Shown: positions 1-8,209 of the stretch, one piece after another | How the letters are laid out: every line of letters starts with the position of its first letter | How positions within the stretch are numbered: position 1 is the stretch's first letter | Origin: Basidiobolus ranarum | Lineage: Eukaryota; Basidiobolomycota; Basidiobolomycetes; Basidiobolales | Assembly (NCBI GenBank): GCA_040143965.1 | Contig: JASJQH010000216.1 | Span: forward strand, 1-20,938 | Reading direction: 5' to 3' | Length of the DNA stretch: 20,938 nucleotides | The notes under the pieces: model-generated | What the model saw: only the letters and a program-made list of their open reading frames with translations | The model's database searches: none | Told to the model about the DNA's origin: nothing | Program-made: the position numbers and the translations under genes

Positions 1-753
1 CATCTATTAAGTGATCTTAAGTAAAAGCTTTGCAGTGGCGTGAGCCTGAACCTACTCCTTTCCAAGCGGGCTAAGATTATGGCTGCGGATTCATGGGTAT
101 ACGCTGTATCCCTGGTGGGCGCTTTTTGCTTACTAATACAAGACTGCTGGTTGTGCAGGGTGAGTTGCTAAAATAGATTACCGAGTTTGATTTGTTCAGG
201 CAAGCTGTGACACCAATCATATACGGTTATAGAGATTTTGAGAGTCCTGTAAATTCATAAGTTTTAACAAATAGAGATTTTTGAATAGCGCTATGCTTTA
301 GTAATATATTCCTGAAGTTAACGAACTGCGATTGGCTTTTGTTCAATCTGACTCAGAATCCTATAATTTATTAAGACATTCACACATTATATTGGTGGAT
401 TTAGTAATATGGGGTAAGATATGAGAATAAGAAGCAAGTGATTTATACTAGCTTGGTTATATGATTGTCTAATAGGCAGTTGTCTAGGTTTTCGTACCAA
501 CAATATTCGTTTTAAGCAGTGGGTCGTTTGAGCAAGTTCACAAAGAAATTAGGGAGGCTCGAATATTTATTATCGATAAGAGAGCTGGTGATTCTCGAAC
601 TCGACACTTTTGAAAACTATAACTGTGGTTTCGACTAGTTGATGGAAGAGAAAAGAAAAAGTGGATTTGTCATCCTAAATTTCTAGTTTCTATAAATAAA
701 GAAACAATCCCAGGTACTCAGCATTGTATTCAACCATAGTCTCTCCATTGAAC
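1..753. other. Left-edge spacer and GST promoter region
   Basis: No complete gene is visible. Bases 30-165 are clearly GC-richer than the AT-rich DNA around them. They hold a short frame with an ATG at 79 encoding a hydrophobic stretch (begins MAADSWVYAV) that stops at 169-171. In another frame, a TTTGCAG acceptor-like site at 34-40 is followed by a 12-codon open stretch that ends at a stop. Either could be the last piece of a gene cut off by the window edge, or chance. The remainder up to the GST start is AT-rich, with a TATA box at 691. Confidence 0.3.
691..698 (+). promoter_or_regulatory. TATA box of the GST gene
   Basis: TATAAATA lies 56 bp before the GST start codon, a normal spacing for a short 5' leader. 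Confidence 0.6.
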
Positions 754-1660
754 ATGCCTGCTACTGAGAATTCACGCTATGAACTATACTACTGGCCTGC
801 CACTGGCAGAGGTGAGGCCATTCGCCTCCTTCTTCAATACGGCAAAGTACTGTACCATTCGAGAGAATTGGCATAATCTTGAGGTGCCACTAACCAATGA
901 TTTATAACAGGCAAACTGGTCCGAACGTCATCCCACTGTAAGTTGTTGATCGGAAAGAAATCAGAAAAGACCTCCATATAACAGGATGTATCTTTTATTT
1001 TCAGAACTGGCCCGAAGAAAAGCCCAACACTCCTTTTGGATGTCTTCCTGTCCTCATAGAACACCGCGAGGATGGTTCAGTAAGTAAACTCTAGGTAGAC
1101 ATCACCCAAAATCTCGATTCAGGATACCTACATGGTTTATTGATATATAGGAATTTCAACTTGCTGAAAGTCATTCTATCGAGCGTTACCTTGCTCGTAA
1201 ATTTGGTAAGCGATAATAATAATAATGAGCATATATCTAGTGGAAAGCTTATGTATTTGATGGACAAATAGATCTTATTGGCTCCAATGAACGTGAAGCT
1301 GCCTTAATTGACAGTTTCGCAGAGGGATGGGCTAATCTGATGAATGATATGGTTCAATCTCACTTCGGCAAAACTGACGAGGCTAAAGAGGCTGGTAAGG
1401 AACAGTTCAAAAAGTCCTCTAGTGAGATTATACAATACCATGAGAAGCAACTCAAGAAGAATGGAAACGGCTACTATTTTGGGAACAAGCTGTCTCTTGT
1501 TGATATCTTGGCATATAACACGCTTCAATCATTGAAGGGTGTAGGAAGTAAGGTTTTCGACGAGGTTTCTAGCTTCAAAAAGCTTATTGAGAATGTTGAG
1601 AGCGACTCCGTTATCGGATCGTACGCTCAAGAACGCCTCAGTGCTTACAAACCAGTTTAG
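754..1660 (+). CDS. Glutathione S-transferase, Sigma/Mu-like, five exons
   Basis: Predicted cytosolic enzyme of about 212 aa that conjugates glutathione to electrophiles. Proposed exons: 754-846, 911-937, 1005-1079, 1151-1205 and 1272-1660; frame is kept throughout. The N-terminal thioredoxin-like fold shows YELYYW (Tyr13 is the likely catalytic tyrosine), the RGEAIR helix start, the TPFGCLPVL loop with its cis-proline, and AESHSIERYLAR, where Glu71-Ser72 should contact the glutathione glutamyl group. The all-helical C-terminal half contains the NKLSLVDILAYN motif and ends in ERLSAYKPV. Length is typical for the family. The first ATG after the TATA box is used as start. The uncertain point is exon 2, only 27 nt, whose product ANWSERHPT resembles the start of exon 3 (NWPEEKPNT). 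The donor after exon 1 (GTACTG) is non-consensus. The family assignment is firm; the exon 1-3 structure is not. Confidence 0.88.
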
Positions 1661-1728
1661 AAGATCAACAATGGCCATATCTTGTATGTACATTCCTTAG
1701 GGGTAGTTATGCAGTAACCATCCGGCTC

Positions 1729-1734
1729 AATAAA
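1729..1734 (+). terminator. Poly(A) signal of the GST gene
   Basis: AATAAA lies 69 bp past the GST stop codon, the first good signal downstream. Confidence 0.55.
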
Positions 1735-3223
1735 TATTCGGATATCTCTTTTCAAAACCCATACGTTATGTACATTATGAGTGGTGGGATTAGCTTCAAT
1801 GACGATAATTAAGATTTGAGTAGGGCAACTAAAAGGCTGAAGAGGTGGAGTCTCAAATTTCTTAGCATTTATATAGGACTCAACAGATGTAAACTAGAAT
1901 CAGAATGACTTAACAATGATTTGATGATTATGATGAGACTTACGCACTTAATTAATAGTAGTAGCTGTGTCAATATAGTACTAGTAACATTAAGGCAACT
2001 CTTTGGACTAGTAATTGTACTAATGGCATACTTTCATACCAAATCTTACTAATATCGAGGAAAGCCTCGGGTGTAGCTAGATGAATAGCTTGGATTATCT
2101 AACTTCATATCTGATGTGTAGAACTAACCAAAGCACACACGATAGGTCAAAATTCTAATGTGGTAAAATTTCCAGCAAGGCAGATTGTCTGATGATAAAG
2201 GAAAATATTCGAGTCGGCAATTAATGATTAAACATCCCGGCATTGTGGGTTTCTAGAAATCCTGATTAAAGATATTTACCACGCAGAGACGAGTTCCAAA
2301 ATCGCAATCATTCTTATGTTCATGATGACTTCAGCATTAAAGCTAGACTAAGATGATAATTCTCATCTTACTAGTGATGACGATGTGTATCTCAAACCAT
2401 TGTCGTTTTTAATCAACCTAAATGCATACTCCGCCTGACGATACTTCCATCCCCTGAGAACCTGATCAGAGCATCGAAAATCCACTATATAGTCCGATAA
2501 AAAGAATATTTACGCTGCTATTAGCTCTCCAATGCATTGTGCCTGGTCCATGCGTGGTAGCCTATATGTTCTTTCCTCATATATCACTATTGTATACCTA
2601 GCCAATATCACAATTCTGTAGCTTTCATGTATCATAAATGAAGCAAATTACACTTCGGTCTCTTCAGATTCCGGAAAACCAGCTTTCTTTGCCCAGAACT
2701 TACCTATACAGCTCTCGATACAACCTAGTAAGTAAAGATTACATATTTCTCGTTAGTTCTGCAACCAATAAATTCAAATACTTGTATCAAAATCCCTTAC
2801 AAGATTGCTTAAACGCGTGACTAATGCATATTAGGTAGCAGTACAGGCCAAGATCCATATGCATTAATCACTTCGTTAGTAGGTCTTCAATGCTTTTACC
2901 TGCAGGACCCGTGATATATGCGGTATCGGTTACAGCGGGATTCTTTCGCATCAAGAGGGATATATGCCTAGCTGTGAGCAATGAGAAGTTTATAAGAGCT
3001 GTCCAACTGCCTATCTATCATGCTACTTGTTCGAATTTTTTGTTGCGTTTGATTTCTCGTATATAGACAGGTCTCTTTGTTCTTAGTATTGTTTACTCAC
3101 TGAATTAGTCAATCGCCTTTCGAAACTTATATCTGAATATTCCCGATTATTCATTCCCAGTACACGCCCTACAGCTCTAGAATCCGTTATCAAACAGTCA
3201 GATTTCAGTATTTTACTTGTAAA
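1735..3223. other. AT-rich spacer with no supported gene
   Basis: Stops are dense on both strands. A 60-codon open frame at 2638-2820 has no recognisable domain, signal peptide or promoter, and I treat it as chance. A perfect 10-bp inverted repeat (TAATGCATAT / ATATGCATTA, 2822-2831 and 2857-2866) is present. A TATA-like TATAAGAG at 2991 lies 233 bp before the next gene and may belong to it. Nothing else stands out. Confidence 0.6.
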
Positions 3224-3787
3224 ATGATAAAGATGATAGGATTTGTGCTTACGGTTCAACTGTTGTTTATCATTCATATGGCTACTGTACAATCAGTTGA
3301 AGTTTTGGATATCATTGAGTGCCGAGCCTGTTTCTCTGCATTAGCTCCTGGATGTAAGGAAAAGATGTCAAGTGCGGATACAAACTCTAGTAATGCGGCA
3401 GCGGCGATGAGAGACTGCATGTGTACTAAACAGTATTTCAACGCATTCACTGCATGTGGGGCATGTTCCGCAAAATCAATGAATTCCAATATTCTACCAG
3501 ATCAAGCTTCGTTAGAGAATTTGAAGATTTCCTGCGCTGCGATCGGAACGAATATTGACCAAAACTTGTCGACTGGTGCTGGTACCGCAGGCAATGGCAG
3601 TATAGGTGCAAGTGTCAATAACGGAAACAGCGGTCAGGCCCAAAATGGCAATGGCAATAGTAACTCCTATGACAATAATTATGGAAACAGTATGAACAAT
3701 AGGCGCAGCAACAGTAATATCAAGCTTAAATCATCCTTCTATTCTTTAATCTTCCCTTTGTGTCTTCTAATTACGTACTTTTGTTGA
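3224..3787 (+). CDS. Cysteine-rich, probably GPI-anchored surface protein
   Basis: I do not recognise the family. The 187-aa single-exon product begins with a hydrophobic signal peptide (about residues 1-24). The folded part (25-107) has eight cysteines spaced C-x2-C-x7-C-x20-C-x-C-x10-C-x2-C-x22-C (Cys 33, 36, 44, 65, 67, 78, 81, 104). From about 108 to 165 it becomes a Gly/Ser/Asn-rich, low-complexity stalk. It ends in a hydrophobic tail (about 170-187) after a basic, Asn/Ser-rich stretch, which is the layout of a GPI-anchor signal. N-glycosylation sequons occur at Asn54, 114 and 124. An inferred role is a wall or plasma-membrane surface protein, possibly adhesin-like, but no activity can be read from the sequence. 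Start: the first ATG is used; Met4 (3233) would also give a signal peptide. It is convergent with the chitinase gene. Confidence 0.8.
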   Translation: MIKMIGFVLTVQLLFIIHMATVQSVEVLDIIECRACFSALAPGCKEKMSSADTNSSNAAAAMRDCMCTKQYFNAFTACGACSAKSMNSNILPDQASLENLKISCAAIGTNIDQNLSTGAGTAGNGSIGASVNNGNSGQAQNGNGNSNSYDNNYGNSMNNRRSNSNIKLKSSFYSLIFPLCLLITYFC

Positions 3788-4133
3788 TCATTCCATTTCC
3801 AAGGCAATATCCAAGTAAATTAACTCTAGTATGTATTAGTCAAAGTAGTTCGATGGCCATTAATTGTATGCTGGGACCAGTTGTCGCTTCACTGGTCTGT
3901 CAATCATTTCATGCCACTACCATACATATAAGATTGGACAGGCATATCGCCTTAAAAGGACAACTCATTAAGAGAATTGCTTACAAATCGTGATTTCAAA
4001 TGCCCTGTGCCCTTAATCCTATTGATGGCACATCATTTGATTCTTATACGTCTTCTGCTGATAATGTAAAATTCCTTTCGTTCCAACTTCTTCCTGCAAA
4101 GCACAAACCATGTTTTACACACACTTCCACCAA

Positions 4134-4154
4134 CTAAAGACACTCCGTCTTTAG
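4134..4154. repeat. Perfect 8-bp inverted repeat (hairpin)
   Basis: CTAAAGAC and GTCTTTAG are separated by ACTCC. It sits in the spacer between two convergent genes. It could be a structured 3' UTR element or a palindromic protein-binding site; the sequence alone does not decide. Confidence 0.6.
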
Positions 4155-4265
4155 GGCGGCCATGGTTATTTCAGAGTTATAAAAGTACCATTTCTCTCAT
4201 CAACCCTAGGCACAGAAACACGATAGAAAAATGATGGAATATCCATAAATCTGCAATTGAATATC

Positions 4266-4271
4266 TTTATT
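4266..4271 (-). terminator. Poly(A) signal of the chitinase gene
   Basis: AATAAA on the minus strand, 27-32 bp past the chitinase stop codon. Confidence 0.6.
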
Positions 4272-4297
4272 TGGTCAACTAGAACTCTCATTCATTT

Positions 4298-5710
4298 TTA
4301 ATGCTCACAATTTTGTCCCCCTTGTGCAGATGCAATTTTGTCCAGAACTGGAAGAAGTTCACCGTTGTCCTGACTGATCTCCCATAGCATGACACCCTTG
4401 AGATTCATGCAACCAGCGTATTGCACCTTCCTAGCAAGTGACTGAGGATCGTCGTACCTTCATAACAAAAGGTTTAGCTCAATTGAATTCAATGAAAACC
4501 GCACTTAGAGTCACTTACGATATATATTGCTTTGTACCGGGATTATACAACCACGGGGTTTGGGTAATATTGTCATATTGTCGAATCCAGGGGCTATTGG
4601 CGGTGGTTGGATTACTTAGATATTGACGGATTTTGATCCAGTCAATGCTTTTAGAAAAGCCCCCTCCTGCACAGTTGTGTTCATTAGAGCCTCCCTGAAC
4701 TGCCACAAACTGTTCGTGTGGTTGATTGGTGGCCATACTGTTTATCGCGTACATCGAATGCCCATAAAATGCAGTTCCGATCGTTAATTTGGAATTTGGA
4801 ACTCCAGCTTTCATCCAACTTTGTACTCCATCAACAACGCTGGTAGCCGCTCCACCAGATCCTTTTACTAGCGGTGCATTTGGGCCAGTCACAAGCCCCC
4901 AGATGCCATTCAAATCGTAAGTCATCAAATTTATCCAATCAAAGATTTCCGAAAACTCGCGCACATCACTTGAAGGCTTTCCATCGGCACCTGCGAAAGG
5001 AGTGGTTGCAGTGGCAGCGGTGATCAGTTTGTTACCCACCGTACTGCGTAGAAGTTTCAAGAATTCCAAGAAATTGGCCGTGTCTTGGGGGGATATTTGA
5101 TTACCACATGCACCCTGTACACCTGGATACTCCCAACTATTCAAAAAGATCGCGTAAGTAAATCAACCACAGATAGTAAGAAATGATAGATATGTCAATT
5201 AAATTGATAAACAGTTGTGCTCTACTATCTGGAAAAGTAATTATCGTTATTACTTACTCGAGATCAATCCCATCCAATTTGTACTGATCCATGATTGATT
5301 TTATAGAATTTGCGAATGTCTGTCGTGATCCAGGTGAAGCAACTATAGAGCTGAAGGTAGCCGAACCACCCCAACCACCCAAGGAGAGCAATACTTGGGT
5401 GTTGGCAGAATGGGCGGCAGTAACTAGGCTCCCAAGGGCTGAAGGAGCTGTAACAGCCCCGGAAGCTTGAGGGATAGCGAATGCTACAGAGAGAAGTCAT
5501 TGATTAGATGAGATATGAATCACAAATGTCTTAGACTTACTTACCATAGTTAACATGCGTGATCTTGGAGAAATCCACTGAGTTGGGTGAAAACCCAGTC
5601 CAATCTGCCCAATAGGCAACCACTATTTTCCCATCAGAGCCCACAGGTCTTGCTTGGATGGTGGAGTTGAATAAGAGCAAGATGCTAGCACAAAGGTATG
5701 TTGACTTCAT
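4298..5710 (-). CDS. Secreted GH18 chitinase, four exons
   Basis: Predicted 389-aa extracellular endo/exo-chitinase that hydrolyses beta-1,4-N-acetylglucosamine polymers with retention via the substrate acetamido group. Exons in coding order: 5710-5545, 5483-5258, 5136-4519 and 4457-4298, all with GTAAGT donors and AG acceptors, frame kept. A signal peptide covers about residues 1-20. The TIM barrel starts at KIVVAYWADW, carries LLSLGGWGGS, and has the catalytic motif DGIDLDWE at 126-133 with Glu133 as acid/base. The Asp131 codon is split across intron 2, so the motif only appears after splicing. NLMTYD and a C-terminal KGVMLWEISQD strand complete the barrel. No separate chitin-binding module or GPI signal is seen, so it should be soluble. 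The start at 5710 is preferred over an upstream in-frame ATG at 5734 because it puts the signal peptide at the N-terminus. A likely role is wall turnover or chitin feeding. The TATA-like box is at 5782. Confidence 0.95.
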
Positions 5711-5781
5711 GGCAAGAAAATGGGGTTCTCTCAAATGGGATTGTAGAGGGTCTTTTGAGAAGAGTGAGCTACTTTGGTGTG

Positions 5782-5789
5782 TTTAAATA
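5782..5789 (-). promoter_or_regulatory. TATA-like element of the chitinase gene
   Basis: TATTTAAA on the minus strand, 72-79 bp before the start codon. It is a weak match, chosen because it is at the right distance. Confidence 0.4.
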
Positions 5790-5912
5790 ATGCTGTGAAA
5801 ACCAAGGCTGCTGAGCCCACATCTGAGGGTGGATGAGACCTTCTGAGGCCTATTCATTTTGGATTTAATTAGATGTGCCTATTTAGTCACAAATTAAAAA
5901 CATCTCTCCCCG

Positions 5913-6020
5913 TATCAAGTAACAATGCGACCGGCTGTGGTATTAAAAAGTACATCGATTTACATTGTATCAAGTAGATCACTCGCGTACTTGGTACTGG
6001 ACTTGATATCGAGTCAAGTA
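5913..6020. promoter_or_regulatory. Cluster of TCAAGTA-type motifs upstream of chitinase
   Basis: TATCAAGTA occurs exactly at 5913-5921 and 5968-5976. The reverse form ACTTGATA is at 6001-6008, TCAAGTA at 6014-6020, and a one-mismatch reverse form TACTTGG at 5988-5994. That is five related sites in 108 bp, 200-310 bp before the chitinase start. The spacing and mixed orientation suggest binding sites for one regulator. This is inference from repetition only. Confidence 0.4.
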
Positions 6021-6692
6021 TCGAATGACAAATTTAGCTCGTAGGGTGGGACTCTATTGGCTGATGCTTTCATCTGGGGATTATCATATAGAATAACCAG
6101 AGTTTGATGGCAAGCAGAATTTAATCTAGCCTTTAAAATAGCTCTGGCGGGTTATTATCTCAGATTAATGACAATCCATGACTAAAAATAACATACATGC
6201 CTTCATACATGTAAAACCTGGCATTCGCTTTTCAAGGGTATGTGTCAAAATTAGTAGCCTCCGAGTTAGTTGCAGTCTCTAGGATCAACAGACCGGGGCA
6301 AAGATCTCTGGAGTGTCGATTTGAAGAGTCTTTGATCACGATTCACATCTACGAGAACAGGTTTACAGTCGGACAAATCAAAGCTCGCTCTTTGCAACAG
6401 TACCGAGTAGCAACATCGCAGAGAAAGATTCCCGTTGACATGATGGGAATTGAGTCAGTGTTTGAAACATCTATAGGTTAGGTCATATAGACCGAATATT
6501 AACAAGTAATATGTTTATTATGGATTTGTAGAGATTCTGAGGTAAGCCTACATAAATATGATATGGATTCTTCATGATTCAGTAGGTGAGGAGACTACAA
6601 CAAGATTCGATAGGGTAATTTTTCATCTCAAAATGGGAAACGCAATTCAGATTACAAATGTAAAATAGAATTATCTGTAGCCCATATGTACA

Positions 6693-8143
6693 CTAAAATG
6701 TGGTGGGGAGGTCTTTGTTTACATTCACATGATGCACTTGCTCGAGGTTTTTGCTCTTCTTAGCGTGTCTAAAGGCTAAAGCTTGTCCAAATACGAAACC
6801 GATAAGGATAAGGCATACCCACGCAATGTAGAGTCCTACCAACACTTTTGACGCTGTAACAAGCTTAAGACCTAAGCCGATGTTTACCCAGGCCAGGAGT
6901 ACAGTCGATCTTCCAAGCCATTGGTGCATATGCTCATACCAGGGGGACTTGGGTCTGTTTGGTTTCCAAAGTTTGTTCATGACAAAACCCAAGACAATTT
7001 GACAGGCCATGGCTAAAAGAACAACCAAGCCTATAATCTGCATATCGAATGAGGATTAACTTACTAGCCCTATGAGACGAGGGTCAACTGGATAAATGGT
7101 TTACCTGATGTGATGTCTTGAAATGATTTCCCTCACTTAAGATAATCCCTAAGACAATGGCGGTGATAGTGAAAACTGCTACCCCACCAAACATTACACC
7201 TCTGTGAACTATGAACCACTTGTCCCATGTAGGTAGTCTCCACTTAAAATATCTCGCAATAAATACCCTGATGATTGGGATAGAAAATCTTAGTAAATGG
7301 TATGGAATGTATCAGTCTCGACTAAATTACCCAAATGGCGCGAAAGCAGCCCAGGCAATGAACATCAATGAGGCTAAATTGTAAGGCGCACCGTTGTTTT
7401 AGTTGATGACAGCTTGTTCAAAATAGCAGCAAACCTCGCTTACCATGTGCCAACATCATCGATCTTGCTGCTTTATTCTCAGTGGCTTGTCCAATGGATC
7501 CGGGTTGGGACAGATCAAGTGTGAAAGTTCCTTTTGAGCTGTGAGGAATAATATTTGCAGCAACTGAGTCAGAAGTAGGTCTTGTAGCACTCACAGCCCA
7601 GATGAAATCTTTGGTATCTTTTGTGATAGGAGAGGCATTAGTGGTGTTCGGCTGTTGTAAACGTCGAAAGTTTACGATCATTCGATTGGTTTGGCTGTTA
7701 ACTCCACTTCCTCCTAATAGTTGAACGTTTTGTTCGGCATTAGCAGTTGGTTGTACATGTCCGGTGGATTTTCGGTTAGAGAGCACCATTTGGTTTTGAG
7801 AACCTAGCCAGGAGATCTTAACAGATTTTGTGATTAAAAGATGTTGGCATAGAAAGTATGTGAATGTGCTTCTACTTACATACATGTCAGCGTCCCTCAT
7901 TGACTGACCAACACCCATGGCCACCCAGCTAGATTCAAAGTTCAGTAACATAGTATAAGGGCACTTATATAACTAAATAAGAATATACCCAGTGGTAGGA
8001 GGAACCTCCATTTGGATATTAGCATATCCATCATCAGTAAGGTCTATGTTAAAGCACGCATCTTGCGAACAATATTGACTAGACATTGTAACTTGCAGAG
8101 CGGTGGTAAGTACACCGATTAGCTGGATTAGGTTACGAAACAT
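6693..8143 (-). CDS. DOMON domain-cytochrome b561 membrane redox protein, six exons
   Basis: Predicted 375-aa protein that moves electrons across a membrane between haems, with an outward-facing haem-binding DOMON domain. Exons in coding order: 8143-7989, 7928-7880, 7816-7444, 7373-7331, 7267-7105 and 7037-6693; frame kept. Residues 1-20 form a signal peptide. The DOMON part (about 22-175) contains GWVAMGVGQSMRDADMY, ISWLG and the IIPHSSKG strand; Met56 or Met62 and His160 are candidate haem ligands. The b561 part (about 190-355) has transmembrane helices with four conserved histidines, His192, His228, His260 and His299, the usual pairs for two b haems. The tail is short, charged and cytosolic. 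In fungi such proteins are suggested to serve ferric or extracellular redox reactions; the donor and acceptor here are unknown. Intron 2 (7817-7879) is 63 nt, in frame and without a stop, so retention would add 21 aa. A possible 5' UTR intron lies at 8147-8209. Confidence 0.92.
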
Positions 8144-8146
8144 TCT

Positions 8147-8209
8147 CTGTAGCAAATGGAAAAATGGTGAGACAAGAATATGTAGCACAATATGGAGAAG
8201 TATGCATAC
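8147..8209 (-). other. Possible 5' UTR intron of the DOMON-b561 gene
   Basis: On the minus strand a GTATGC donor follows ACACAG, and a pyrimidine-containing tract ends in TTTGCTACAG three bases before the start codon. The 63-nt length matches the other introns here. It holds an upstream ATG that splicing would remove. No transcript evidence is available. Confidence 0.4.

Larger units (their letters stand above)
3788..4297. other. Spacer between convergent genes, with hairpin and orphan TATA
   Basis: No gene is supported. The stretch contains a perfect 8-bp stem with a 5-nt loop (4134-4154), a strong plus-strand TATA sequence TATAAAAG at 4178-4185 that leads to no evident gene, and the chitinase poly(A) signal near its right end. 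The open frames seen here continue from the gene at left or are short and featureless. Confidence 0.6.
5711..6692. other. Chitinase upstream region, no gene seen
   Basis: This lies between two minus-strand genes and contains the chitinase promoter and the 3' end of the DOMON-b561 gene. It has a cluster of TCAAGTA-type motifs at 5913-6020, a CCAAT box on the minus strand near 6057-6061, and a minus-strand AATAAA at 6514-6519, about 175 bp past the b561 stop and possibly its poly(A) signal. A 79-codon frame at 6242-6481 has no domain and I do not accept it as a gene. Confidence 0.55.

Noticed and set aside
2370-2440. C/D snoRNA-like boxes (GTGATGA ... CTGA)
   Set aside because: The flanks cannot pair into the terminal stem a C/D snoRNA needs.
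5534-5544. Upstream chitinase frame continuing past 5544 into a short extra end
   Set aside because: A GTAAGT donor at this point, and the perfect restoration of the GH18 motif downstream, show it is an intron start.
6242-6481. 79-codon plus-strand frame
   Set aside because: No domain, signal or promoter; it lies between the chitinase promoter and the b561 3' end.
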